A DNA stretch of 64,000 nt from Marinobacterium halophilum (GCF_003014615.1 NZ_PYGI01000008.1:82853-146852); one strand, 5' to 3'; positions 28,151 to 37,172 are shown, counted from the stretch's first letter. Notes: generated from the letters alone by a model not told the origin. Made by a program: numbers and translations.

Positions 28151-29929
28151 ATGCCCAGATTCCCCCTGCTGCTAACCTGCTCACTCTGGCTTCTGTTCAC
28201 CCTGTGCATGATGTCTGTCTTGATTCGTCAGGACCTGCACACACTCGAACAGCAACAGACTGCCGTTCTCACTCAGCTGCAAAATCAGTTGCACAACCGT
28301 ATGCAGCAAAGCCAATCACTGCTGCACCATGTCAGTCATATGACCGTGCTGCCGCACAGCCGACTGTTCAGTCCGGCTTTGCGTGCCGAGTTGGAAGCAC
28401 TGCGCCAACTGGCACCCGCAGTTAAGCGCATTCAGCTGCAACAACGGGTACGCAACAACGTGATTCAAACCTTCGAACAAGCGGTGCGCCTACACTACCC
28501 TGACTTTCTGCTGCATGGCCTGAACCCCCTGACCCGGCCAGCGACCGAGCCATCAGGCGCACCCGTATTTCATCCGCTGGTTCTGGTGGTACCGAACTCC
28601 GCCGAGGCCCAGCCACCGCTGCTGGGCACCGATCTGGGGCTCATACCCGCTCTGCAACCGGCCCTGCAAGCCACCCGCTCCAGCCCCGACGTGACCTTTT
28701 CCGCCATCTATAATCAATCACGCGGTGAGCCCTTACTGAGCATGTTTCAGGCCTCGGCACACCACCCCGGGCTCATTGCGTCACTGGTCATCGCCGTCGA
28801 TCGCCTGCTGGATATACAAGGACTGCCTGTTGGCACTCGACTGACCCTGCAGCTGGGCAACGACACCCAGCCGGTAACACTGACGCCGCCTGCCACCGAA
28901 AATGCATGGCATTATCGGTCACAGGTACAACATGCCCACCTCAATGCGTTACCGGTCCAGTTGACGCTCGACCACCCGCTGCGGCTACAGGACTTCAGTT
29001 ATTGGCCCCTGCTGCTGGCCCTGTTGCTCAATACTCTGGGCTGCCTGCTGCTGCACGCCTGGATCCGCCAGCGCCAGGCTACCCGGCACTGCCACCAGGA
29101 AACGCTGGAGATCGATCAACTCAAGCAACATCTGCAACAACATTCGGGTGAATTGCAGCAGCAACTGCAGGAAAACCAGCGCCTGACACTTCGCATCCTC
29201 GACATTCAGGAACGCGAACGTCGCCATCTGGCGCAGGAACTGCACGACGAACTGGGGCAGTGCCTGACCGCCATCCGTACCGATGCCCGCATGCTCTTGC
29301 AGGACCACCCCAACCGCGACGACAGCGTCAACCATCATGCCGAGAGCATCGATGCGATCGCCTGCCATATCTACGATGTCACCTACGACCTGATGCACGC
29401 ACTGCGCCCCAGCCTGCTGGATGACTTGGGACTGGTCGACGCCGTCCGTGAACTGGTCCGCGGGCTCGGCCTGGAACGTCAGGGCATTCAGACCGACCTG
29501 CAGCTTTCAGGCGCACTCAATGACATGGAAGAACGTTACAACATCAACCTCTATCGCATGATTCAGGAAGCCCTGACCAACCTCCAGCGCCACGCCCACT
29601 GCAGTCAGGCCAGCATCCGCCTGCAACGCTTTGACGCGGACGGCCCGACCGACCGGCTGGAACTTGAAATCAGCGATAACGGCTGCGGTTTCGACCCACA
29701 GGTGATCAGCCGCAAGGGCCGCTTTGGCGTGCTCGGCATGCAGACCCGCGCCAAGGCACTGGACGGCTCACTGCAGCTGGACAGCGCGCCGGAGCAAGGT
29801 ACCCGGCTACTGTTCAGAATTCCGCTGGCTGCAGCAACGGATACAGATATGGCCACACGGTCTGCAACAGGATCGGCTGCGCTGCCGCCGTCGGATGCAG
29901 ACCATCGGCCTGCATCAGCTGTGGCTTGA
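28151..29929 (+). CDS. Orphan NarL-type membrane histidine kinase
   Basis: This 592-residue sensor has membrane helices at about 6-25 and 285-304, enclosing a periplasmic CHASE-like sensor of about 255 residues. A coiled coil (310-350) follows, then a HisKA_3 dimerisation domain with H365 in RRHLAQELHDELGQCLTAIR. The HATPase domain has N-box YRMIQEALTNLQRHAH and G-box SDNGCGFD. This class phosphorylates NarL/LuxR-type response regulators, but none is next to it. The catalytic fold should end near residue 559 (GTRLLFRIPL). The last 38 codons run antisense over the 3' end of tesA. The ligand is unknown. Confidence 0.85.
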   Translation: MPRFPLLLTCSLWLLFTLCMMSVLIRQDLHTLEQQQTAVLTQLQNQLHNRMQQSQSLLHHVSHMTVLPHSRLFSPALRAELEALRQLAPAVKRIQLQQRVRNNVIQTFEQAVRLHYPDFLLHGLNPLTRPATEPSGAPVFHPLVLVVPNSAEAQPPLLGTDLGLIPALQPALQATRSSPDVTFSAIYNQSRGEPLLSMFQASAHHPGLIASLVIAVDRLLDIQGLPVGTRLTLQLGNDTQPVTLTPPATENAWHYRSQVQHAHLNALPVQLTLDHPLRLQDFSYWPLLLALLLNTLGCLLLHAWIRQRQATRHCHQETLEIDQLKQHLQQHSGELQQQLQENQRLTLRILDIQERERRHLAQELHDELGQCLTAIRTDARMLLQDHPNRDDSVNHHAESIDAIACHIYDVTYDLMHALRPSLLDDLGLVDAVRELVRGLGLERQGIQTDLQLSGALNDMEERYNINLYRMIQEALTNLQRHAHCSQASIRLQRFDADGPTDRLELEISDNGCGFDPQVISRKGRFGVLGMQTRAKALDGSLQLDSAPEQGTRLLFRIPLAAATDTDMATRSATGSAALPPSDADHRPASAVA

Positions 29930-30431
29930 GCGCCACCCGCTCCAGTAGAAAGGGTACCAGCGCCACATCATAGGCGTGCGCCAACTCGGGGTAGATTGAA
30001 TAGAACCTTTGCGTATATTGCGGTCCATAGTTAGGTGGTATCCGTATGCCGATAAGCATCACGTCGGCACCGGACTGCCGACTCAGCTCGACCATCTGAC
30101 GCAGGTTTTGCTCCATGACCTGCAGCGGGGTACCACGCAAGCCGTCATTGGCACCCAGTTCCAGCACCACCAGGTCGGGCCGATAGTCCGCCAACAGCCG
30201 TGGCAGGCGCTGCAAACCGCCACTGCTGGTTTCACCGCTGATACTGGCATTGACCACGCGGTCGACCAGCTTGCGCTGTTTCAGCTCCTGCTCCAGCAGG
30301 CTGACCCAGCCCTGTTCCGCCGGCAGGCCATAGGCCGCCGACAGGCTGTCGCCCAGCACCAGCAACGTTTTTGCCTGCAGCGGGGACGCCCAGACAACCA
30401 ACACGAACAACATCGAAATCAGGGATCGCAT
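29814..30431 (-). CDS. tesA: Periplasmic acyl-CoA thioesterase / arylesterase TesA
   Basis: This 205-residue SGNH hydrolase carries a signal peptide (RSLISMLFVLVVWASPLQA, cleavage about residue 20). Block I is TLLVLGDSLSAAYGLP with the nucleophile Ser, block III is ELGANDGLRG, and block V is DGLHPTAAAQ with catalytic Asp and His. The ATG at 30431 has GAGG 8 nt upstream. It is divergent from the ABC ATPase, as tesA/ybbA are in E. coli and Pseudomonas, but the two start codons here share the same CATG. The 3' end overlaps the convergent histidine kinase by 116 bp. Confidence 0.95.
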   Translation of the reverse strand: MRSLISMLFVLVVWASPLQAKTLLVLGDSLSAAYGLPAEQGWVSLLEQELKQRKLVDRVVNASISGETSSGGLQRLPRLLADYRPDLVVLELGANDGLRGTPLQVMEQNLRQMVELSRQSGADVMLIGIRIPPNYGPQYTQRFYSIYPELAHAYDVALVPFLLERVALKPQLMQADGLHPTAAAQPILLQTVWPYLYPLLQPAEF

Positions 30432-31125
30432 GTCACACCTCAACCGAGAAAAGCCGCTTATTGAGGCCCAAGATGTCGCAAAAAGTTTCAACACTCAAGC
30501 AGGATCGGTAGAACTGTTCCGTAATCTCGACGTGCGCATCATGCCCGGCGAGAGCCTGGCCATCATTGGCCGCTCGGGTGCCGGCAAATCGACCCTGCTG
30601 AGCCTGTTGGCCGGTTTGGACACCCCGACCGAGGGACAGATCCTGTTCGACGACCAACCGCTGGAACAGCTTGATGATGCCGCCCGGGCCGATCTGCGAC
30701 TGCAACAGATCAGCTTTATTTTCCAATCGTTCCACCTGTTGCCAGAGCTCGATGCGCTGGACAATGTCCGCCTGCCACTGGAAATCCAGGGGCGCAAGGA
30801 TGCCGATGCCCAGGCGCGCCATTGGTTGCAGCAGGTCGGTCTGGGTGCCCGGCTTGATCATTATCCGGCGCAGTTGTCCGGCGGTGAGCAACAGCGGGTC
30901 GCAATCGCCCGCGCGTTCGCCACCGAGCCCAAGGTGCTGTTTGCCGACGAGCCCACCGGCAATCTGGATGACGACACCGGCCAGCAGATCATCGAGCAGC
31001 TGTTCGATCTCAACACCAATGCCGGTACTACGCTGATTCTGATCACCCACGATATCGATCTCGCCAGCCGCTGCCAGCGCCGACTGCATCTGCAGAACGG
31101 CCGTCTGGAAGAGGTGCCGGCATGA
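30430..31125 (+). CDS. ybbA: ABC transporter ATP-binding protein, YbbA type
   Basis: This 231-residue ATPase of the LolD/MacB-like class has Walker A GRSGAGKSTLLSLLAG, Q-loop IFQSFHLLPELDALDN, signature LSGGEQQRVAIARA, Walker B KVLFADEPTGNLDD and the His switch LITHD. AGGG precedes the ATG at 30430. It overlaps its permease by ATGA at 31122-31125. In the YbbA-YbbP family the pair is thought to act on envelope lipids or secondary metabolites rather than import; the substrate is unknown. Confidence 0.93.
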   Translation: MSHLNREKPLIEAQDVAKSFNTQAGSVELFRNLDVRIMPGESLAIIGRSGAGKSTLLSLLAGLDTPTEGQILFDDQPLEQLDDAARADLRLQQISFIFQSFHLLPELDALDNVRLPLEIQGRKDADAQARHWLQQVGLGARLDHYPAQLSGGEQQRVAIARAFATEPKVLFADEPTGNLDDDTGQQIIEQLFDLNTNAGTTLILITHDIDLASRCQRRLHLQNGRLEEVPA

Positions 31126-33584
31126 GCCTGCTGACCCGTCTGGCCGCCCGCCAGCTGCTGACCCAGCTACGCACAACCGAGTGGCGCGCACTGCTGCTGG
31201 CCAGCTGGATCGCCATCGCGCTGACCACCCTGCTGGCGGTACTGGGTGATCGCCTGGAACGCGGCCTGATGCGTGAAAGTGCCAGCTTGCTGGGTGCCGA
31301 CCTGGTATTGAGCAGCAGCCGCCCGCTCACGCCCGAACGGCTACAGGGCCTGCCATTGCAGGGTATCCAGCAGACTCCCGTGATCCAGTTCCCCAGCATG
31401 GTCGGACAAGGCGACAACCTGATGCTGGTATCGGTGCGGGCCCTGCAGGCACCCTACCCACTGCGCGGCGAACTGGTCACCGAACCTGCCGGTACCGGTA
31501 TCCCCGCGCCCGGTGAGGTCTGGGTTGAGCCACGGGTGATGACCCAGCTGCAATTGCAACCGGGTGCGCAACTGGAGTTCGGTTACCAGCCGCTAACCGT
31601 CAGTCGGGAGCTGCTGGCATCCCCCGACCGCGGCACCGGCTTCCGCAGTTTCAGCCCGCACATTCTGGTCAACGCCGCCGACCTGGACGCCAGCGGCGTG
31701 CTTGCCCCCGGCAGTCGCGCCAACTACCGCATCCTGTTTGCAGGCTCGTCGGCAGCGGTGCGGACGCTTGACCAAGCCCTGCGCCCGACGCTGGCCAGCC
31801 ACGAACGTATTCATGCCCTGCAGGCAGACCAGCCACTGACCGGCAACGCGCTGGGCAACGCCTTGAGCTATCTCAAACTCAGTGCATTGATCGCCCTGCT
31901 GCTGTCGGCACTGACCATCATGCTGGCGCTGCGCCGTTTCAGTCTGGGCCAACATACCCGTAGCGCACTGCTGCTCAATCTGGGTCTGCGCCCCGGTCAG
32001 CTGGTCCGCGTGTATCTGTATCAATTGCTGCTGGCCTGGCTACTCACCGCCAGTGCCGGCATCCTCACCGGCTTCCTGCTGGAAAGCGCAGTCTACCAAT
32101 GGCTGGCCGAGTTGCTGCCACAGGCTCTGCCGCCAGCACACTGGCTGCGCTGGCTCAGCGGTGCGGCTCTGGGACTGGCGCTGTTGGTCCTGCTGGGACT
32201 GCCGCCGATCCTGCAATTGGCACGCATTCCGGTAGCCCACCTGCTGCGCGGTGATGCACCGCCCCGCGACCGCACAGCGCTGCTGCTGCAAGGTGCATCG
32301 ATGATTTTGCTGGCGGCGACCCTGCTGGCCTTTCTTGAAGCCCCGCTGGCCGCGCTGGGGTTGCTGGCGTTTTTGCTGCTGGGCGGTGCCCTGTTCGGCT
32401 GGCTGGCGCAAGGCTGCCTGTTACTGTGCGCCCGTCCGCTGGCCCGCCACTTGCTGCTGGGCCGACTGCTGTTGATGCGTTTGCGCCAGCAGCGCCAATG
32501 GCACCGGTTACAGGCCGCTGTAGTGGTCATGTTGCTGACCTTGCTCAGCGTGGTCTGGGTCAGCCGTACCGACCTGATCGAGCAATGGCAGGCGCAGTTC
32601 CCCAGCGATACCCCCAACTATTTTCTGATCAATATCCAGCCGTGGCAAAAGGCTGAACTGGACACGTTCTTTGCCGAACGGGCGCTCGACACCGAACTCT
32701 ACCCGATGATTCGTGGCCGCCTGACCCAGCTCAACGGTAATCCGATCCAGCCGCAATTGAATGCCGAACAGCAGGACCACAACACCCTGCGCCGCGAACT
32801 CAACTTGAGCTGGCGTGCCGAGCGGCCGGCACACAACCCGCTGGTAGCTGGCGACTGGTGGCAACCGGGGGATACCGATGCGATCTCCATCGAACAGGAT
32901 ATGGCGCGCGAGCTGGGGCTGGAGCTGGGCGACCGCCTCGGCTTCGATATCGGCGGCATCGCCGTGGAGGGGGTAATTCGCAATATTCGTGAGGTGGTCT
33001 GGACATCGTTCCAGCCCAACTTCTACATCATTTTCAACCCCGAAGCCTTGCAGAACGCGCCGTCGACCTGGATTACCAGTTTCCACCTGCCCGCCGAACA
33101 GCGTGCCCTGAGCCGTGACCTGCTCCAGCAGTTTCCGTCACTGACTCTGATCGATATCGATCAGGTCCTGACTCAGCTGGCCGGTTGGTTACAGCGTCTG
33201 GGTGACAGTTCGGCGCTGATTCTGGCCTTGAGCCTGGGCTGCGGCCTGCTGTTGCTGGGGGTCACGCTGTTACAGGCCCTGGAGCAACGCCGCTTCGAGA
33301 GTGCACTGCTGCAAACCCTCGGGGTCAGCGCGGAACAGGCCCGGCGTCTGGATCTGTTGGAGTTTCTGTTGATCGGTCTGGTCTGCGGCGGACTGGCCAG
33401 TGCGAGTGCCGAGGGCGTACTGGCGATGCTGCATCAGTGGCTGCTGCAGATCCCCCCGCGCCTGCACGGCGAACTGTGGTTGCTGCTGCCACCATTGGCA
33501 GCAATGGTCTTTGTCCTGATCGGCTGGCTGATCCGACGGCCATTGCGGCTGGATCAGTGTTACCGCCTGTTGCGCGCGGGTTAA
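31122..33584 (+). CDS. ybbP: ABC transporter permease, YbbP / FtsX-type
   Basis: This 820-residue membrane protein is the partner of the YbbA ATPase. An N-terminal helix (about 24-43) leads into a large periplasmic domain with LLGADLVLSSSRPL, a family hallmark. A helix bundle follows at about 250-470, then a second periplasmic domain with NYFLINIQPWQKAELDTFF, then three C-terminal helices (about 700-810). The double FtsX/MacB-like layout with ten or so helices matches YbbP. It is followed by a DnaA-box-like 9-mer at 33601. Confidence 0.93.
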   Translation: MSLLTRLAARQLLTQLRTTEWRALLLASWIAIALTTLLAVLGDRLERGLMRESASLLGADLVLSSSRPLTPERLQGLPLQGIQQTPVIQFPSMVGQGDNLMLVSVRALQAPYPLRGELVTEPAGTGIPAPGEVWVEPRVMTQLQLQPGAQLEFGYQPLTVSRELLASPDRGTGFRSFSPHILVNAADLDASGVLAPGSRANYRILFAGSSAAVRTLDQALRPTLASHERIHALQADQPLTGNALGNALSYLKLSALIALLLSALTIMLALRRFSLGQHTRSALLLNLGLRPGQLVRVYLYQLLLAWLLTASAGILTGFLLESAVYQWLAELLPQALPPAHWLRWLSGAALGLALLVLLGLPPILQLARIPVAHLLRGDAPPRDRTALLLQGASMILLAATLLAFLEAPLAALGLLAFLLLGGALFGWLAQGCLLLCARPLARHLLLGRLLLMRLRQQRQWHRLQAAVVVMLLTLLSVVWVSRTDLIEQWQAQFPSDTPNYFLINIQPWQKAELDTFFAERALDTELYPMIRGRLTQLNGNPIQPQLNAEQQDHNTLRRELNLSWRAERPAHNPLVAGDWWQPGDTDAISIEQDMARELGLELGDRLGFDIGGIAVEGVIRNIREVVWTSFQPNFYIIFNPEALQNAPSTWITSFHLPAEQRALSRDLLQQFPSLTLIDIDQVLTQLAGWLQRLGDSSALILALSLGCGLLLLGVTLLQALEQRRFESALLQTLGVSAEQARRLDLLEFLLIGLVCGGLASASAEGVLAMLHQWLLQIPPRLHGELWLLLPPLAAMVFVLIGWLIRRPLRLDQCYRLLRAG

Positions 33585-33655
33585 CCCGCGCTCACTCAGA
33601 TTATCCACACAAAAACAGTGCTAATACCTGGCTACAAAAGCGTCAGCGTATTGGC

Positions 33656-33661
33656 TATAAT
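33656..33661 (+). promoter_or_regulatory. Perfect -10 element before the 41-residue protein gene
   Basis: TATAAT at 33656-33661 lies 53 bp before the ATG at 33715. The hexamer 17 bp upstream (TACAAA) matches the -35 consensus poorly. A perfect DnaA box TTATCCACA sits at 33601-33609, about 60 bp before the expected start. Confidence 0.45.
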
Positions 33662-33714
33662 CGCCCACCTTGATTCTGATCAACAAATACACAGTTTCTT
33701 TCTGAGGGTATACC

Positions 33715-33840
33715 ATGGCTCATCATGACGAAAACTTCCGCGATCCCGCAGGCTACGGCTGGATTTTCATCAACATCCTGGCCCTGCTGTGGATCACCAT
33801 GCCGGTCAGTATCGCCCTGATCAAAGTGGTGCAGTGGTAA
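33715..33840 (+). CDS. 41-residue single-pass membrane protein of unknown function
   Basis: The frame ATG 33715 to TAA 33840 encodes MAHHDENFRDPAGYGWIFIN, then a hydrophobic helix (about residues 16-37, with LALLWITMPVSIALI), ending KVVQW. GAGGG stands 7 nt before the ATG and TATAAT is upstream, so the signals are good for so short a gene. The His/Asp-rich N-terminus would face the cytoplasm if the helix follows the positive-inside rule loosely. It is followed 23 bp later by a MerR regulator gene. I do not recognise the family. Confidence 0.75.
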   Translation: MAHHDENFRDPAGYGWIFINILALLWITMPVSIALIKVVQW

Positions 33841-33863
33841 GTCACTGAGCATATGCGGCCATC

Positions 33864-34304
33864 ATGATCCCTTTGAAGATTGGTGAACTGGCCCGCCGTT
33901 CAGGCCTCAGCGTTGAAACCCTGCGTTATTACGAGCGCCGAGGCCTGATCCCTCCTGCCGACCGACTCCCGTCCGGCTACCGCATTTATCCCCCTGCAAT
34001 TCTTGAACGTCTCGCGTTCATCAACCGCTGCAAACAGCTCGGCTTTACTCTGGAAGCGATACTGGAACTGCTGGAGCTGCAACGCCATCCCGAAGAGGAA
34101 TCGGCCGCGGTCAAACAGCGCGTGGATACACGTATCGAGGAGATCGGTCGCAAGATCGATGATCTGCAGAGAATTCAGCAGGCCTTACGGGGGTTATCAG
34201 GACTGTGCAGCGGCACGGGACCGACAGCAGACTGCCCGATTATCGCCTTTCTGGAGCAGGAGCCGCCCACCGATACCATGGCGGGCGAGCAGGACGAGGG
34301 CTGA
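33864..34304 (+). CDS. MerR family transcriptional regulator, CueR-like
   Basis: This 146-residue regulator starts with the MerR winged helix KIGELARRSGLSVETLRYYERRGLIPP, followed by GYRIYPPAILERLAFINRCKQLGFTLEAI, a dimerisation helix and a metal-loop-like region with C115 and C124 (LCSGTGPTADCPII). At the place where MerR, ZntR and CadR have a Cys, this protein has Ser (S80, in EEESAAVKQR), as CueR does, suggesting a monovalent ion such as Cu(I). However the loop has eight residues between the cysteines, where CueR has seven. No metal exporter is adjacent. Metal specificity is inference. Confidence 0.8.
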   Translation: MIPLKIGELARRSGLSVETLRYYERRGLIPPADRLPSGYRIYPPAILERLAFINRCKQLGFTLEAILELLELQRHPEEESAAVKQRVDTRIEEIGRKIDDLQRIQQALRGLSGLCSGTGPTADCPIIAFLEQEPPTDTMAGEQDEG

Positions 34305-34307
34305 GCC

Positions 34308-34982
34308 TCAAGCGTGACGCAGCGTTTTGACCCCTTCCGGCGTTCCCATCAAAATGATGTCGGCACCGCGACGAGCAAACAGACCGTTGGTGACCACACC
34401 GACAATATTGTTCAACTGGGCTTCCAGTGCCTTCGGATCCAGAATTTCCAGATCGTGCAGATCAATGATGATGTTGCCGTTGTCGGTAACGCAGCCTTCA
34501 CGGTATTGCGGTTGCCCACCCAGGGCCGCCAGCTGACGACCAACGTAGGAGCGCGCCATCGGAATCACTTCCACCGGCAGCGGGAACGCGCCCAGCAGAT
34601 CAACCTGCTTGGATTGATCAACGATACAGACAAACTCCCTGGCCACGGCCGCCACGATCTTCTCACGGGTCAAGGCACCACCGCCGCCCTTGACCAGATT
34701 CAGGTACGGATCAAACTCGTCAGCGCCGTCGATGTAAAAGTCCATGACATTGACCGAGTTCAGGTCAAACACTTCGATGCCATGCCCACGCAAACGCTCC
34801 GCCGTCGCTTCAGAGCTGGCTACCGCTCCGGCAAAGCGATCCTTGATCGCCGCCAGCGCATCGATAAAACAGTTGGCGGTGGAGCCGGTACCGACGCCGA
34901 TGATGCTGTCATCTTCGAGGCGGCCTTGGATATGATCGACGGCTGCCTGTGCAACTGCCTGCTTCATCTCGTCTTGTGTCAT
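34308..34982 (-). CDS. rpiA: Ribose-5-phosphate isomerase A
   Basis: This 224-residue enzyme interconverts ribose 5-phosphate and ribulose 5-phosphate. It has the phosphate loop [47 protein letters not shown] with the catalytic Asp/Glu, and [26 protein letters not shown] at 34982 ([18 protein letters not shown]) matches the family start; the frame is open to 35072 without homology. It is divergent from ilvA, as in Pseudomonas. Confidence 0.97.
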   Translation of the reverse strand: MTQDEMKQAVAQAAVDHIQGRLEDDSIIGVGTGSTANCFIDALAAIKDRFAGAVASSEATAERLRGHGIEVFDLNSVNVMDFYIDGADEFDPYLNLVKGGGGALTREKIVAAVAREFVCIVDQSKQVDLLGAFPLPVEVIPMARSYVGRQLAALGGQPQYREGCVTDNGNIIIDLHDLEILDPKALEAQLNNIVGVVTNGLFARRGADIILMGTPEGVKTLRHA

Positions 34983-35124
34983 GGTCGTGTCCGTTGCTGA
35001 TTCAAACTGAAACCGGATTATACGCAACCCGCCGTTGCCCTTGTAGACGCTGGGGGTTGGAGCCGATACCATTTAAGCATACTTTAAGCCATACCGGCTC
35101 CACCGAGACACAGATACCAGCCCT

Positions 35125-36642
35125 ATGCCACATCGATATATCAAGAAGATCCTCGAGGCCCGGGTCTATGACGCCGCCATCGAAACCTCGCTGGATGATG
35201 CCCGCGGTTTGACCGAACGTTTGGGCAACCGCGTGCTGCTCAAGCGTGAAGACGAGCAACCGGTCTATTCGTTCAAACTGCGCGGTGCCTACAACAAGAT
35301 GGTGCAGTTGACCGACGAAGAGAAGGCCCGCGGCGTGATTACCGCATCTGCCGGCAACCATGCCCAGGGCGTGGCCATGGCAGCACGCCTGCTTGGCGTC
35401 AAGGCCACCATCGTCATGCCCAAAACCACGCCGGACGTAAAGGTCAACAACGTCAAGCGTCTGGGCGGCAAGGCGGTACTGATCGGTGATGCCTTCGATG
35501 ATGCCCGTCGACACTCCGAAAAACTGATGGCCGAAAAGGGGCTGGTTTACGTCCATCCCTATGATGACCCGGAAGTGATCGCCGGCCAGGGCACCATCGC
35601 CATGGAAATCCTGCGTCAGGAAAGCGGCCACATCGACGCCATCTTCGTGCCGGTCGGTGGCGGTGGTCTGATCGCGGGCGTCGCCGCCTACGTCAAGTAT
35701 CTGCGTCCGGAGACCAAGGTGATCGGCGTCGAATACGCCGACTCTGCCTGCCTGGCACTGGCCAAGCGCGAAGGCTATCGTGCTGTACTGGATCAGGTCG
35801 GACTGTTTGCTGATGGTGTCGCCGTGGCCCAGATCGGCGAAAACACCTGGGAGATCTGCAAGGATCATGTCGACGAAGTGATCACCGTGTCCACCGACGA
35901 AATCTGTGCCGCAATCAAGGATATCTTCGATGATACCCGCTCGGTCTGCGAACCGGCCGGTGCACTGGGTGTCGCTGGCCTGAAGAAATACGTCGCCCGT
36001 GAAGGCGTCAGCGACCAGACCCTGATCGCCATCAACTCCGGTGCCAACGTCAATTTTGACCGCTTGCGCCATATCGCCGAACGCTCTGAACTGGGTGAGC
36101 ACCGCGAAGCGATCATCGCCGCCAAGATTCCGGAGCGTCCGGGCAGCTTCAAGCAGTTCTGCAAGGTGCTGGACAAGCGCAACATCACCGAATTCAACTA
36201 CCGTTACAGCGACAGTGAGCAAGCAATCGTGTTTGCCGGGGTCCAGATCCGCCCCAATAACGATGGCCGTGAAGAACTGCTGGCCGAGCTGCGCGCGCAG
36301 CTGGATGAGGTGGTCGACCTGACCGACGACGAAACCGCCAAACTACATGTGCGTTACATGGTTGGTGGTCATGCGCCAGCAGGCGTCGACAATGAGGTGG
36401 TCTACCGCTTTGAATTTCCGGAACGGCCGGGGGCGTTGATGAAGTTTCTCAGCAAGCTGGGCGGGCGCTGGAACATCTCCATGTTCCACTACCGCAACCA
36501 CGGTGCCGCCTATGGTCGCGTGCTGGTGGGTATGCAAGTGCCGGAAGCGGAGCATGGTCAGGTGGTACAGTTTCTCGACGAGATCGGCTACACCTTCTAC
36601 GACGAGACCGATAACCCGGCCTACCGGCTGTTCCTCGGTTGA
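35125..36642 (+). CDS. ilvA: Biosynthetic threonine deaminase
   Basis: This 505-residue PLP enzyme converts threonine to 2-oxobutanoate, the first step of isoleucine synthesis. The Schiff-base lysine is K51 in PVYSFKLRGAYNKM; the phosphate loop is VPVGGGGLIAGVA and SAGNHAQGVAMAA is present. Two ACT-like regulatory domains (about 330-400 and 425-500, with PERPGSFKQFCKVL and FPERPGALMKFLSKLG) mark the feedback-inhibited biosynthetic form rather than the short catabolic TdcB. Confidence 0.97.
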   Translation: MPHRYIKKILEARVYDAAIETSLDDARGLTERLGNRVLLKREDEQPVYSFKLRGAYNKMVQLTDEEKARGVITASAGNHAQGVAMAARLLGVKATIVMPKTTPDVKVNNVKRLGGKAVLIGDAFDDARRHSEKLMAEKGLVYVHPYDDPEVIAGQGTIAMEILRQESGHIDAIFVPVGGGGLIAGVAAYVKYLRPETKVIGVEYADSACLALAKREGYRAVLDQVGLFADGVAVAQIGENTWEICKDHVDEVITVSTDEICAAIKDIFDDTRSVCEPAGALGVAGLKKYVAREGVSDQTLIAINSGANVNFDRLRHIAERSELGEHREAIIAAKIPERPGSFKQFCKVLDKRNITEFNYRYSDSEQAIVFAGVQIRPNNDGREELLAELRAQLDEVVDLTDDETAKLHVRYMVGGHAPAGVDNEVVYRFEFPERPGALMKFLSKLGGRWNISMFHYRNHGAAYGRVLVGMQVPEAEHGQVVQFLDEIGYTFYDETDNPAYRLFLG

Positions 36643-36659
36643 GGTTCAGCCAGACGCCT

Positions 36660-37172
36660 TCAGGATATCCTGTCGGGCGTCTCCGGTGAGTAGTGGAATT
36701 CGGTGCGGGTCAGGGCCTGCACCGTAAACACTGCCAACGACACCAGCCCCCAGCTCAGTCCCAGTACCACACCGGCATCGACAATACCTCGCCAGGGCTG
36801 CTCCAGCAGCCGCACCAGCATGACCAGTCCCAAAATCCCCAGCGTCAGGAAAATCGTCACCATTTGACGGCGTTTCTGGGCATGAAAGAACCCCATGCAA
36901 AACACCGGTGCCAGCAGCGCACGCAGCGGCGTTACATTCTGTTTCAAGTAACGGATACGGGCCGCCACCCGCGGTGAAAAGTTTTGCTGAAAGCCGCGAT
37001 AGCCCTCGGCAAAGCCCATGAACACGAGGCACAGAACCAGCGCCAGCCAGTGGTACCACTCGAAACTGCCCAGCGGCATCTCCAGCGCCATGCCGCCCAG
37101 GCGATAGATCGCACTGGAAAACAGCAGGCAAATCCCGGTGAAGCCCCAGAGTGCTGCAATTACTCCGAGCAT
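36660..37172 (-). CDS. Membrane protein of unknown function
   Basis: This 170-residue protein has four hydrophobic stretches (about 2-25, 39-57, 84-101 as a weaker one, and two near 107-125 and 132-152). A polar segment, EGYRGFQQNFSPRVAARIRYLKQNVTPLRAL, lies between the second and third. It ends with a cytoplasmic-type tail. The start at 37172 was chosen because the hydrophobic N-terminus begins there. It converges on ilvA with a 17-bp gap. I do not recognise a named family; conservation of the central GFAEGYRGFQQNFSPR suggests a real protein. Confidence 0.75.
   Translation of the reverse strand: MLGVIAALWGFTGICLLFSSAIYRLGGMALEMPLGSFEWYHWLALVLCLVFMGFAEGYRGFQQNFSPRVAARIRYLKQNVTPLRALLAPVFCMGFFHAQKRRQMVTIFLTLGILGLVMLVRLLEQPWRGIVDAGVVLGLSWGLVSLAVFTVQALTRTEFHYSPETPDRIS

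Noticed and set aside
35002..36222. A 406-codon open frame antisense to ilvA
   Set aside because: ilvA is unmistakable over the same interval; the antisense frame shows only mirrored codon bias and no domain.
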